DNA of 44,514 bases from DATFES01 sp035457725. Its GTDB lineage: Bacteria > Pseudomonadota > Alphaproteobacteria > CACIAM-22H2. Numbering within the stretch: the first letter of the stretch is position 1; each line of letters begins with the position of its first letter. Positions 16,799 through 25,597 of the stretch are shown here, piece after piece. The notes under the pieces are model-generated. The model searched no databases and was not told the DNA's origin. It was given only the letters and a program-made list of their open reading frames with translations. A program made the position numbers and the translations under genes. The stretch covers positions 1-44,514 of the forward strand of contig DATIBC010000070.1 of NCBI GenBank assembly GCA_035457725.1. Reading direction: 5' to 3'.

Positions 16799-18139
16799 TC
16801 AGCGTCCGGCGATCGTCATGCCGTCGATGCGCAGCGTCGGCGCGTCGACGCCATAGCGGAAGACGAGGTCATCGGCGGCGGACAGCTCGGCGAACATCTG
16901 GTTGAGGTTGCCGGCGATGGTGATCTCGCTCACCGGGTAGGCGATCTCGCCTTTGTCGATCCAAAACCCGGCGGCGCCACGGCTGTAGTCGCCGGTGACG
17001 CCATTAACGCCCATGCCGATCAATTCGGTGACATATAGCCCGTGGTCGATGGCCTTGATCATGTCGTCGCGCCGGATGGCGCCCGCTTCGAGATAGAGGT
17101 TGGTCGCCGCCGGCGAGGGCGGTCCTGCGGTGCCGCGCGCGGCGTGCCCGGTGCTTGGCATCTTGAGTTGGCGCGCCGAACGCAGGTCGAGCAGCCAGGT
17201 CGTCAACACGCCCTTGTCGACGACGGCGCGCCGCGCCGGCGCGACGCCTTCGCCGTCCACCGGGCGCGAGGCGAGGCCGCGTCGACGGTACGGATCGTCG
17301 ACGATGGTCACGTTGTCGGGAAAAATCTTCTGGCCGAGCTTGCTTTTGAGGAAGCTGGTGCCGCGCGCGATCGCCGCGCCGTTTATGGCGCCGGCCAGAT
17401 GCCGCAGCAGTCCGCCGGCGACGCGCGGGTCGTAGACCACCGGCGCCTTGATCGTCGATACCTTTCGCGGACCGAGGCGCTTCAGCGTTCGCTCGGCCGC
17501 GCGTCGGCCGAGCGTCTCGGGCGGTTCGAGATCGCCGCCATGGATGGCGATCGAATAGTCGTAGTCGCGCTCCATTGCCATGCCTTCACCTGCCAAGACC
17601 GACACGCTGAGGCTGTGGCTGGTCCGCGCATATGCGGCGGCAAAACCGTTCGAGGCGGCGAGCGCGACGCCGCCTTTCGACCAGCTCGCCTCGGCGCCCT
17701 CGGAATTGGTGATGCCCTTGACCGCGAGCGCCGTGTCCTCGGCCGCGCGCGCCCGCTCGACCAGCGCGTCGACCGCCGGTTCGACGGGATCGACAAGATC
17801 GAGCGCCGGAAAACTCGTCGCCAACTCCTCCGGCTCGGCGAGGCCGCAGAACGGATCTTCGGGCGCCGCGCGCGCCATCGCGATGGCCCGCTCGACCAGC
17901 GCGTCGAGCGTCGTCTTGGCGCGGTCGGAGGAGGCGACGATCGCCTGGCGCTTGCCGATGAACACGCGCAGGCCCAAATCCTGGCTCTCGGCGCGCTCGA
18001 GCTTTTCGAGCTTGCCGAGGCGCCGCGCGTGGCTGATCGCCGCCGCGTCGACGAGAATGGCGTCGGCGGCGTCGGCGCCGGCGCGCTTGGCTTGGGCGAC
18101 GAGATCGGCGAGGAAATCGACACGGTCGTCGGCGGTCAT
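16799..18139 (-). CDS. pmbA: TldE/PmbA, metalloprotease partner subunit
   Basis: PmbA (TldE) forms a heterodimeric protease with TldD that removes leader or unfolded peptides, known from microcin B17 maturation and CcdA degradation in E. coli. The 446 residues show the conserved family blocks DLGLRVFIGKRQAIVASSD (54-72), PVVYDPRVAGGLLRHLAGAINGAA (middle) and the C-terminal GVNGVTGDYSRGAAGFWI followed by EITIAGNLNQMF. Like other TldE chains it lacks an HExxxH metal site, which is carried by TldD at 32439-33872. It is 75 bases downstream of ubiD. No peptide precursor is seen nearby. Confidence 0.95.
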   Translation of the reverse strand: MTADDRVDFLADLVAQAKRAGADAADAILVDAAAISHARRLGKLEKLERAESQDLGLRVFIGKRQAIVASSDRAKTTLDALVERAIAMARAAPEDPFCGLAEPEELATSFPALDLVDPVEPAVDALVERARAAEDTALAVKGITNSEGAEASWSKGGVALAASNGFAAAYARTSHSLSVSVLAGEGMAMERDYDYSIAIHGGDLEPPETLGRRAAERTLKRLGPRKVSTIKAPVVYDPRVAGGLLRHLAGAINGAAIARGTSFLKSKLGQKIFPDNVTIVDDPYRRRGLASRPVDGEGVAPARRAVVDKGVLTTWLLDLRSARQLKMPSTGHAARGTAGPPSPAATNLYLEAGAIRRDDMIKAIDHGLYVTELIGMGVNGVTGDYSRGAAGFWIDKGEIAYPVSEITIAGNLNQMFAELSAADDLVFRYGVDAPTLRIDGMTIAGR

Positions 18140-18195
18140 CGGTGAGGAGAGCCTCCTATCGTGCGGCTATGCATACGTCGAACGTCGGTACGTCC

Positions 18196-18210
18196 CGCGC
18201 CCGAGGCGCG
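18196..18210 (-). terminator. Hairpin just after ubiD
   Basis: A 6-bp perfect stem (CGCGCC/GGCGCG) with a 3-base loop lies 5 bases beyond the ubiD stop codon. It lacks a U-tract, so it may only attenuate transcription into pmbA. Confidence 0.35.
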
Positions 18211-18214
18211 TCCG

Positions 18215-19723
18215 TTACTTCCAGATCGGCTTGCCCGAGCCGGGCAGGCCGAGGCGCGGCCATTTCTCGGTGACGGTGCGGATCACCGCGTCGTCCATGC
18301 GAATCTTACGGCCCCATTCACGCTTGGTTTCGGGCGCCAGCTTGGTGGTGGCGTCGAGGCCGATCTTCGAGCCGAGCCCGGACTCCGGGCTGGCAAAGTC
18401 GAGATAGTCGATCGGCGTGTTTTCGACGAGCGTGATATCGCGCGCCGGGTCCATACGCGTGGCGATCGCCCACATGACGTCCTTCCAGTCGCGCGCATCG
18501 ATGTCTTCGTCGACCACGATCACCCACTTGGTGTACATGAACTGCCGCAAATAGGACCACACCGCGAGCATTACCCGCTTGGCGTGCCCGGGATAGGCCT
18601 TGCGCATCGAAACCACGGCGATGCGATAGGAACAGCCTTCCGGCGGCAAGTAGAAATCGACGATCTCGGGAAAAGTCTGGCGCAGCAGCGGCACGAAGAC
18701 CTCGTTGAGCGCCATGCCGAGCACCGACGGCTCGTCGGGCGGCCGCCCGGTGAAGGTCGAAAGATAGATCGGCCGCCGTCGCATGGTGATGGCGGCGATC
18801 TCGAACACCGGGAACTTCTCGATCGCGTTGTAATAGCCGGTGTGGTCGCCATACGGCCCCTCGTCGCCATGCTCGTCGAGCGCGACGTGCCCCTCCAGCA
18901 CGATCTCGGCTTCAGCCGGCACCTTGAGCGGAACGGTCTTGCAGTCGGCGAGCTCGACGCGCCGGCCGCGCAGCAGCCCGGCGAACTGGTACTCCGACAG
19001 CGTGTCGGGCAGTGGCGTGACCGCGGCGAGGATCGTTCCCGGATCGGCGCCGATCACCGCCGCCGCCGGCAGCGGCGCGCGTTTCTCCGTGCTCCATCGC
19101 GCATGATGTTGGGCGCCGCCGCGATGCTTGAGCCAGCGCATCAGGGTGCGGTTGCGGCCCGTCACCTGCATGCGGTAGATGCCGAGGTTGTAGTTGTCCT
19201 CGCGCCGTCCGCTCGGACCCTTGGTGACGACCAGCGGCCAAGTGATGAGCGGCGCCGGCTCACCCGGCCAGCAGACCTGCACGGGCAGGCGCGCGAGATC
19301 GATGTCGGCGCCCTGCCACACCACCTCCTGGCACGCCGCGCTCGACACCGTCTTCGGCTTCATGGTCATCAAGGTCTTGGCGAGCGGCCACAGATCAAGC
19401 ACCTCGCGCCAGCCGCCGGGCGGCTCGGGCTGGCGCAGAAAGGCGAGCGTCTCGCCGATCGCCCGCAGTTCGCCCGGGCTCCGGTCCATGCCCCAGGCGA
19501 CGCGCTCGACGGTGCCGAACAGATTGACCAGCACCGGCATATCGAAGCGATTGCCGTCGGCAGCGACGACGTTCTCGAACAGCGCCGCTGGTCCCTGTTC
19601 GGCGAGCAGGCGGGTCTGGATCTCGGTCATCTCCAGTACCGGCGAGACCGGCTCGCGCACGCGCACCAGGCGGCGCTCGCTCTCGAGTCGGGCGATGAAG
19701 TCGCGAAGCGAGGAATAGGGCAT
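18215..19723 (-). CDS. ubiD: UbiD-family 3-polyprenyl-4-hydroxybenzoate decarboxylase
   Basis: UbiD removes the carboxyl group of 3-polyprenyl-4-hydroxybenzoate in ubiquinone synthesis using prenylated FMN made by UbiX. The protein is 502 residues, normal for the family. It starts with LRDFIARLESERRLVRV, followed by the prFMN-binding region (YNLGIYRMQVTGRNRTLMRW, about 165-184) and the catalytic GPYGDHTGYYN (about 285-295) that carries the conserved glutamate-containing GDE/GPYG area. No ubiX is in the window. ubiA, the preceding step, lies at 26239. UbiD-family enzymes also decarboxylate other aromatics, but length and the nearby ubiA favour quinone synthesis. Confidence 0.94.
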   Translation of the reverse strand: MPYSSLRDFIARLESERRLVRVREPVSPVLEMTEIQTRLLAEQGPAALFENVVAADGNRFDMPVLVNLFGTVERVAWGMDRSPGELRAIGETLAFLRQPEPPGGWREVLDLWPLAKTLMTMKPKTVSSAACQEVVWQGADIDLARLPVQVCWPGEPAPLITWPLVVTKGPSGRREDNYNLGIYRMQVTGRNRTLMRWLKHRGGAQHHARWSTEKRAPLPAAAVIGADPGTILAAVTPLPDTLSEYQFAGLLRGRRVELADCKTVPLKVPAEAEIVLEGHVALDEHGDEGPYGDHTGYYNAIEKFPVFEIAAITMRRRPIYLSTFTGRPPDEPSVLGMALNEVFVPLLRQTFPEIVDFYLPPEGCSYRIAVVSMRKAYPGHAKRVMLAVWSYLRQFMYTKWVIVVDEDIDARDWKDVMWAIATRMDPARDITLVENTPIDYLDFASPESGLGSKIGLDATTKLAPETKREWGRKIRMDDAVIRTVTEKWPRLGLPGSGKPIWK

Positions 19724-19739
19724 GGAGCGCGATATTAGG

Positions 19740-20687
19740 TCAGCGGTGGGTGGCGAGCCAGATGCCGGGAAGAATCAGCGCCGCACCAATGAGGTGATAG
19801 GCTTCGATCGACTCGCCGAGCAGCGCCCAGGCGAGAACCGCGCTGTAGAGCGGATTCAGATAGAGAATGAGTCCCGCCCGGCCGGCGCCGAGCGAGCGCT
19901 GCACCAGCGCGTAGACCTGGTACGAGCCGTAGGACGACACGACGGCGAGAAGCGCCAGCCAACCGAAGGTGCGCCACTCCAGCGGTGGCGTGCGGCCGGT
20001 GATCAGCGCCTCGCCGACGACGAAGGGCAGCATGATGACCAGCGATCCGAGGATTACGCCGCCCAATCGCTCGTTTAATCCCAGCGCCGACGGGCGATGC
20101 AGCAAAAGGATCGAATAGAACGCCCAGCCGACCGCGGCGCCGAAGATCCAAAAATCGCCGACGGTGAAGGTGAACCCGGCGAGCACGTCGAGATCGGCCC
20201 GCGCGGCGACCGCCACGACGCCGATGATCGCCAACGCCACGCCGGCGAGCTGCCGGCGCGACATCGTTTCGTCGTACAACATTCGGCCGAGCACGATGAT
20301 GAACACCGGCGATGTCGCGTAGATGATACCGATATTGGCGCCGCTCGTCGTCTGCGCGCCGAAATAGACGAAGGCGCCGCACACGCCCATGCCGAGCGCG
20401 CCGAGCGTGGCGAGGTCGCGCCACTCCGCAGCGGCCCGGCGGCGCGCGCGCCATAGGCTGGGGCCCGCCACCGCGGCGACGATGAGGAGCGTCGCCGCCC
20501 AACGCCAGAACGCCAGCGCGATCGGCGGCATGTAGTCGGCCGTCGCGCGGGCGACGACCATGTTGGAGGAGAACAGCGCCGGCGAGAGCAGCATCAGCGC
20601 ATAGGCCATACGGGTCGGCGGCGAATAAAATCCGCGCGCACTCGCGGGCGAAAGGGAGTCGTGAACGTCGCGCGGCTGGTCGTGCAT
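19740..20687 (-). CDS. EamA-family (DMT superfamily) transporter
   Basis: The 315-residue protein has ten predicted membrane helices arranged as two EamA repeats (about 25-160 and 170-310). The first repeat opens with ALMLLSPALFSSNMVVAR; the second ends with YLNPLYSAVLAWALLGESIEAYHLIGAALI, a typical repeat ending. These inner-membrane carriers export or import small metabolites such as amino acids or nucleotide derivatives, and the substrate here is unknown. It is 16 bases upstream of ubiD on the same strand, so co-transcription is possible. Confidence 0.9.
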   Translation of the reverse strand: MHDQPRDVHDSLSPASARGFYSPPTRMAYALMLLSPALFSSNMVVARATADYMPPIALAFWRWAATLLIVAAVAGPSLWRARRRAAAEWRDLATLGALGMGVCGAFVYFGAQTTSGANIGIIYATSPVFIIVLGRMLYDETMSRRQLAGVALAIIGVVAVAARADLDVLAGFTFTVGDFWIFGAAVGWAFYSILLLHRPSALGLNERLGGVILGSLVIMLPFVVGEALITGRTPPLEWRTFGWLALLAVVSSYGSYQVYALVQRSLGAGRAGLILYLNPLYSAVLAWALLGESIEAYHLIGAALILPGIWLATHR

Positions 20688-20774
20688 GAGGCGTCGGTCG
20701 GGGATCGAGAACGGCGGCGATCTTAGCAGCCCGCGCTATCGCCGCTATCGCTTAATCGAGCGATGATGCCGCCC

Positions 20775-21782
20775 TCAGAGCCACCCCAGCCGGCGCAACA
20801 CCCAAAGTTCGAGGGGAAAGATGACGACCACGAGCAGGCATAGGACGACGAACGCCATGGAATCGTCGGTTCCCGGAATGCCACCGATATTCGCGCCCAG
20901 CATCCCGGCGAGCAGGCTCGGCGGCAGGAGCAGTGCGGCGATGGCGGTGAGCCGGTGCGAATTGGAAGCGATTCGCTCGCTCATTTCGGCCGTAAGCTCC
21001 TCCTGCAGGAGCGTCGTCCGATCGCGAATCGAATCCAGGCTCTCGACATGCCGCAGCACCTTGTCGGTCACTTCTCGAATCTGGATCCTGTCGCGCTCGG
21101 ATAGCCATGTCACTTCGGCGGCCTGCAGTCGGAACAGCGCCTCGCGCTGCGGCGCCAAGTATCGGCGCAGCGAGACGGCGCTGCGGCGGATTCGGTTGAG
21201 CGTGGCGCGGGTATCGCCGGAGTCCCGCTTCGCCAACCGCCCTTCGTCGAGGGCGTCGACCTGGTCCTCGAGTTCCTCGATCAGCGGCTCGACGTATTTC
21301 ACCACCTTGTCGGCGATCAGCGCGAAGAGCTGGCCCGCGGTGAGTACGCCACGGCCTTCGGTGAGCGTCTCGCGGATGTCGCGAAGCGCCATCAGGTAGT
21401 GGTCCTTGTCGCGCAGGCTGATCACCCGATCGGCGTCACCCCAGACATGAAGCGGCACCAAGTCGATCGGGTCCTCGCCCTCGCGGCGATTGACGCCGCG
21501 CATGACGACGAGCAATCCGTCCGCGACCCTTTCGACGCGTGGCCGCGACTCCTCGGCCAGCAGCGATTCGACGATCAGCGGATCGATGCCGCTCCGCTCG
21601 CGCATCCATGCCTGCGCACGCAGGTCGTTGCGCTCGATATGAATCCACAGCACGCCGGCGTCGTTTCGCCACGCCTCGACGTCGCTCCAGCCGAGGTCGC
21701 GGCAGCCGCCGCGGCCGTCGAGCGCGCAAGCGAAGCGTAACCCGGGATGGGCGCCGTATTGCAGGGGCGTCGCTTCCGGCAT
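20775..21782 (-). CDS. CorA/ZntB-type divalent cation channel
   Basis: This 335-residue protein has a long cytoplasmic helical domain (1-270) and two C-terminal membrane helices. The pore-loop signature here is GANIGGIPG rather than the GMN of CorA. The GGIPG following the G-x-N triplet is typical of ZntB-like zinc transporters. The cytoplasmic part includes LWIHIERNDLRAQAWM and LRRYLAPQREALFRL as in the family. Zinc is more likely than magnesium, but the ion is not certain. It is divergent from the 2OG-oxygenase-like gene with a 71-base gap. Confidence 0.87.
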   Translation of the reverse strand: MPEATPLQYGAHPGLRFACALDGRGGCRDLGWSDVEAWRNDAGVLWIHIERNDLRAQAWMRERSGIDPLIVESLLAEESRPRVERVADGLLVVMRGVNRREGEDPIDLVPLHVWGDADRVISLRDKDHYLMALRDIRETLTEGRGVLTAGQLFALIADKVVKYVEPLIEELEDQVDALDEGRLAKRDSGDTRATLNRIRRSAVSLRRYLAPQREALFRLQAAEVTWLSERDRIQIREVTDKVLRHVESLDSIRDRTTLLQEELTAEMSERIASNSHRLTAIAALLLPPSLLAGMLGANIGGIPGTDDSMAFVVLCLLVVVIFPLELWVLRRLGWL

Positions 21783-21853
21783 CGGTTCCCCGCCGATGTA
21801 CTGCGGCGCGCATTGTAGCGCCGAAGTCCCCGCGGCGGGCTATCATATTCGGC

Positions 21854-22585
21854 ATGAAGGCGTTTCCCCGCGACTTCGCCGAGATCTTGACGCCCAAGGG
21901 TCGCCGCGTGCTCGAAGGTCGCGCGTCCGATTATTGCGGCGCGCTTGCCGCGCCGGAACGCCATTTTCTCCTACTGGATCGAGCCATCGATCGCGCATGG
22001 GCGGCGCGCGCTCACGCGGCGCTTGCCGGAGCGTTGCTGCCGCATATGGCGCCGCTATCGGCGGCGATCCCGCCCGAGTCGATCTCCTTCCAAACCCGCA
22101 ATCACCAGGAGCGTCTACGCAAGACCGCGCGCATGTGGACCGCCTATCTGGTTCGTCGCGACAGCCTTGCGTGGGCGGCCGCCGAGCGACTCGGCCTCAT
22201 TGCGATGATGGAGTCGCCGGCATATCGGCGCTTCGCCGAGATGCTGGCCGGTCGCACGCTGGCGCGCCGCTTCGGTCGGCAGGTGCTGGCCTATGGGCCG
22301 GGCGATTACGCCGGACCGCACACCGATCACCATCCCGAGGACGGCCGGGCGCGCGACGGCTATATCGATTTGCACCTCACGCTCGGCACGCCGGACGTGG
22401 CACACCAGTATCTGGTCTACGCTCTAAACGGCCATTTCAGCGAAATCGTAAACGTCAACCAGCCAGGCGCAATCGCCGCGTACCGGCTGCCTTTTTGGCA
22501 CTATACGACCCCGCTCAAGGCGCGACCCGGCCGCGAGAAAACGGCGCGCCGGTTCGTCATCTTGGGGACGTTTCTTTACGAATGA
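21854..22585 (+). CDS. 2OG-Fe(II) oxygenase-like protein of unknown substrate
   Basis: I cannot name this 243-residue protein, but its C-terminal half has the layout of a 2-oxoglutarate/Fe(II) dioxygenase. It has an HxD pair in GPHTDHHPED (His156, Asp158), a distal His216 (FWHYTTPL) and an arginine (Arg232 or Arg233, TARRFVIL) in the place that binds 2-oxoglutarate. The N-terminal half is helical and charged (NHQERLRKTARMW). There is no signal peptide. ATG 21854 follows the divergent promoter gap; the frame is open further upstream only as a shadow of the CorA gene. Substrate and role are unknown. Confidence 0.68.
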   Translation: MKAFPRDFAEILTPKGRRVLEGRASDYCGALAAPERHFLLLDRAIDRAWAARAHAALAGALLPHMAPLSAAIPPESISFQTRNHQERLRKTARMWTAYLVRRDSLAWAAAERLGLIAMMESPAYRRFAEMLAGRTLARRFGRQVLAYGPGDYAGPHTDHHPEDGRARDGYIDLHLTLGTPDVAHQYLVYALNGHFSEIVNVNQPGAIAAYRLPFWHYTTPLKARPGREKTARRFVILGTFLYE

Positions 22586-22673
22586 ATCACGAATTGGCGG
22601 TAATAATTTCCGTCGAATTTTGAACGATCGCGCTGGTATCGGCGACGATCGTCGATTGCATGGAAGATCGGTC

Positions 22674-23120
22674 ATGGGACCGAACGGTACGCTCGACCCG
22701 CGCCGGTTATTGGTGTGTTCCCTGTGGATCACCGGCGTCACCGCGCTCGCCGCCGGAGCGGCGGCGATTGCGTGCAACGCGCTGCTGCCACAATGGACCG
22801 GCTTCGGTGAAGAGTGGAATTTCATCATTATCGGCGCGTGTTTAGCGCTGTACGGGCTTTTCGTCGTCCGAATCGCCCGTGCCGACCCGGTGGACGAGTC
22901 GCTCGTCCGGGCGACGATCATTTTCAACGCCGCGTGTTTGATCCCGTATGCATCGCTGGTCGTTCTGCTTTGGTCGATTCTGACGCCGCTCGGAATGGCA
23001 CTGTTGCTGATCGGCGCGGTGTTTCTCCTCGACGGCGTCATGTTCCTGTGGCTGGGCCTGCATCTCGGCCGCGAGGCGGAAGGCGCCCAGACCGGCGCCG
23101 GGCGGACCGTCAGGCGATGA
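22674..23120 (+). CDS. Small four-helix membrane protein, hypothetical
   Basis: The 148-residue protein has four hydrophobic segments (about 12-33, 44-61, 75-97, 100-122), so it is an inner-membrane protein. Charged residues cluster in the loops (RIARADPVDES) and at the C-terminus (REAEGAQTGAGRTVRR). I see no motif tying it to a known family. The start at ATG 22674 is chosen over an in-frame TTG at 22620 because GGAAG lies about 9 bases upstream. It is 88 bases after the oxygenase-like gene on the same strand. Confidence 0.65.
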   Translation: MGPNGTLDPRRLLVCSLWITGVTALAAGAAAIACNALLPQWTGFGEEWNFIIIGACLALYGLFVVRIARADPVDESLVRATIIFNAACLIPYASLVVLLWSILTPLGMALLLIGAVFLLDGVMFLWLGLHLGREAEGAQTGAGRTVRR

Positions 23121-23229
23121 GCGTCTTGCGCCAGGCCAAACCGTGATGCGGTCGACGCCGCGGATGCGCAGGCGGTCGTGGCGAGTGCGATGATCGGCGG
23201 TCGCGACCCGGTGGAGGCTCGGTGATTTC

Positions 23230-23269
23230 GGCGAGGCGCGTCTTGGACCACTAAGCCGTGCGCCTCGCC
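23230..23269. terminator. Perfect 10-bp stem between convergent genes
   Basis: GGCGAGGCGC (23230-23239) pairs exactly with GCGCCTCGCC (23260-23269) around a 20-base loop, just before the convergent YkgJ-like gene ends at 23275. It probably limits transcription from both sides; there is no U-tract. Confidence 0.5.
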
Positions 23270-23274
23270 ACACC

Positions 23275-23994
23275 CTAGTCGGCGGCGAGCGCGGTCCGGT
23301 CGGGGTCGGCGAGCGCCGGGGTCTCGTCCTTGTAAGGGCCGAAGCGCGGAAACTCGCCAAGCGCCGCCGGCCGGATCAGGTGCGTGCGAGGCTCGACGGC
23401 GAACAGCGCACCGTGGCGATCGAGAAGGGGGATACGCCTGCCGGTACGCGTGAACACCCGGCGCATCGTCGCCGAGTAGTCGACGAAGGTCTGCAACTCC
23501 TCGCGGTCGTAGCCGAAAATCGTCTCGTAGGCGGCGAAACACTCGCGCAGGAAGACGACGTCGACCACCTGCAAGTTATTGATCACCCAGCAGCGGTCCT
23601 CGAACTCCCAATAGACGGTGAGGCCGATGAATTCGCGCCGTCGCGTCAGGTACGGGGCGAACGGGAAGGCGCGGCAGGCGATCGATCGATTGTCCCGCTC
23701 GCAGAAGGCGGCGCCCTTGCATTCGACGGCGCATGAGTCGGGGTGAAGATCGGCGACGATCTTGCGTCCCTCGGCGTCGGTCGCGACGTAAGGGCGCCAC
23801 AGGTCGCTGCGCGAGCGCAACAGCTCCCACTCGCTGACGTCGACGATCGGCACAGCGTGCTCGGTCGAGCAGCATACCGGCGTCCCGCCGTTGTGCGGCG
23901 CGCATTTTCGGCCGCAGTCGTAGCGCGACACCGGACTCTCGAAGCGCGTGTAGACCTCGGCGAACACGTCCTTGGGCGTCGACATGGCGCTCAT
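23275..23994 (-). CDS. YkgJ-like Cys-cluster (Zn/Fe-binding) protein
   Basis: The 239-residue protein carries a cysteine cluster (Cys27, Cys31, Cys41, Cys42, Cys88, Cys92, Cys98, Cys107) with the closing pattern RSIACRAFPFAPYL, which resembles the CRxFPF end of the YkgJ family (putative zinc- or iron-chelating domain, also found in flagellin lysine methylases). ATG 23994 or ATG 23985 are both possible starts; longer frames are shadows of the divergent oxidase. The C-terminal half (residues 120-239) is hydrophilic with no further motif. Its start is 75 bases from the multicopper oxidase start, so the two may share regulation. Function is not known. Confidence 0.75.
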   Translation of the reverse strand: MSAMSTPKDVFAEVYTRFESPVSRYDCGRKCAPHNGGTPVCCSTEHAVPIVDVSEWELLRSRSDLWRPYVATDAEGRKIVADLHPDSCAVECKGAAFCERDNRSIACRAFPFAPYLTRRREFIGLTVYWEFEDRCWVINNLQVVDVVFLRECFAAYETIFGYDREELQTFVDYSATMRRVFTRTGRRIPLLDRHGALFAVEPRTHLIRPAALGEFPRFGPYKDETPALADPDRTALAAD

Positions 23995-24068
23995 GCATAC
24001 ACCGCGCCGCGCTAGGCGGCAATGCAGGCAGTTGACCTTGCCCGCGCGGTAAGCCGCAATATCGCGCC

Positions 24069-25478
24069 ATGACCATCGGCCGCCGTTCGCTGATCGCCGC
24101 GGGAGCCGGCGCGTTCCTCGCCGCCGGTCTGCCGCGCAGCTTCGCCGCGGCTCGCGAGCTGCGGCTGACCGCGGCACCGGCGCGCGCCAAACTGGTCGGG
24201 GACCGGCATCCCGCAACCGACGTATGGGCCTACAACGGTGCCATACCGGGCCCAGCGCTGCGTTTCCGGCAGGGCGAGCGGGCGCGCATCGTGGTCGAAA
24301 ACCGTATCGCGCAACCGACCTCGATCCACTGGCACGGGTTGCGCGTTCCCAACGCGATGGACGGTGTGCCAGGCCTCACCCAGCCGCCGATCGCACCCGG
24401 CGAGTCCTTCACGTACGAGTTCGACCTGCTCGACGCCGGGACCTACTGGTACCACCCGCACGCCAACAGCGCCGAACAGGTCGGTCGCGGGCTAGCCGGG
24501 GCGATCATCGTCGAAGAGTTGCAGCCGCCGGCGGTCGACCGCGATCTCCTGTGGGTGCTGGACGACTGGCGTCTCGATCGCGAGGCGCGGATCGCCGGCG
24601 ATTTCGGCCACCCGCACGACGCTTCGCATGCCGGGCGACTGGGCAACACGGTGACGCTCAACGGCGCCGTTCCCAAATCGCTCGAAGTGCGCGCCGGAGA
24701 GCGAATCCGGCTACGGCTCGTCAACGTCGCCAATGCCCGGATCTTCGGCTTGCGCTTCGAGGGGCATGCCCCCTATGTCGTCGCCCGCGACGGTCAGCCC
24801 GTCGATCCCCATCCGCTGCGGGGCGAGATGGTCGAAATCGCGCCGGGAGAGCGCTGCGATCTAATCGTCGACATGCATGGCGAGCCTGGGGAACGGTTCT
24901 CGGTCATCGACCGATTCTATCCGCAGGCGGCGTACGTGCTGGCCGAGTTGACTTACGCAGCGTCGGCGCTTCGCCCGCGATCGCCGCTGCCGTCGCCGGT
25001 GAAGCTCGTCGACAATCCCTGGCCGAGGCCCGATATAGCCCGCGCACGGCGCGAGCGGATCGTCATCGAGGGCGGAATGATGGGCGGATTTCGCGGCGGG
25101 CGACTCGACGGGCAGCAGCTCGACCCCCGCACGCTCTTCCAGCGGGGCAAAATGTGGGCGTTGAACGGCGAGGTTGCCGGGGATCATCACCAAATGGCGC
25201 CGCTATTGACGATTCGGCGCAACGATAGCGTCGTGGTCGAGTTGGTCAACGACAGCGTTTGGCATCATCCGATGCACTTGCACGGGATGTTCTTCGAGGT
25301 GCTCAGCATCAACGGCACGAAAACTCCTTGGCGCGAGGGCCGCGACACGGTGACGCTGGCTCCCCGTGGGCGCGCCGAGGTCGCGTTCCGCGCCGATGCG
25401 CCCGGCGACTGGATGTTCCACTGCCACATCCTCGAGCACCAGGATTCGGGGCTAATCGGCATTATCCGCGTCGTCTAG
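24069..25478 (+). CDS. Tat-exported multicopper oxidase
   Basis: The 469-residue protein is a three-domain periplasmic multicopper oxidase. The N-terminus has a twin-arginine signal (GRRSLIAAGAGAFLAAG). Copper motifs are HWHG (87-90), WYHPH (127-131), HPMHLHG (400-406) and HCHILEHQDSGL (451-462), so all type 1, 2 and 3 ligands are present. The axial position of the type 1 copper is Leu462, where CueO/CumA-type enzymes usually have Met. A Met/Gly/Arg-rich loop (GGMMGGFRGGRL) precedes the last domain. Likely activities are copper(I), manganese or phenol oxidation; the sequence does not decide. Confidence 0.93.
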   Translation: MTIGRRSLIAAGAGAFLAAGLPRSFAAARELRLTAAPARAKLVGDRHPATDVWAYNGAIPGPALRFRQGERARIVVENRIAQPTSIHWHGLRVPNAMDGVPGLTQPPIAPGESFTYEFDLLDAGTYWYHPHANSAEQVGRGLAGAIIVEELQPPAVDRDLLWVLDDWRLDREARIAGDFGHPHDASHAGRLGNTVTLNGAVPKSLEVRAGERIRLRLVNVANARIFGLRFEGHAPYVVARDGQPVDPHPLRGEMVEIAPGERCDLIVDMHGEPGERFSVIDRFYPQAAYVLAELTYAASALRPRSPLPSPVKLVDNPWPRPDIARARRERIVIEGGMMGGFRGGRLDGQQLDPRTLFQRGKMWALNGEVAGDHHQMAPLLTIRRNDSVVVELVNDSVWHHPMHLHGMFFEVLSINGTKTPWREGRDTVTLAPRGRAEVAFRADAPGDWMFHCHILEHQDSGLIGIIRVV

Positions 25479-25597
25479 GCAAACGTCATCCTGCGCCAAG
25501 TCTTGACGATGCCAAGAATAGTATTGCGGGCGCCGATGGCGCGCCCATGGCGCGCTTGCTGGAGTCCTCGCGTCCCGACGATTCGCCGTGCGTTGTC

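Noticed and set aside
18161..19738. Open plus-strand frame of 525 codons opposite ubiD
   Set aside because: It is exactly antisense to a full-length ubiD, has an Arg/His-rich unstructured composition and no motifs; typical of high-GC shadow frames.
25538..25545. GGCGCGCC palindrome between convergent genes as a terminator
   Set aside because: A bare 8-base restriction-type palindrome without a loop; expected by chance in such GC-rich DNA.
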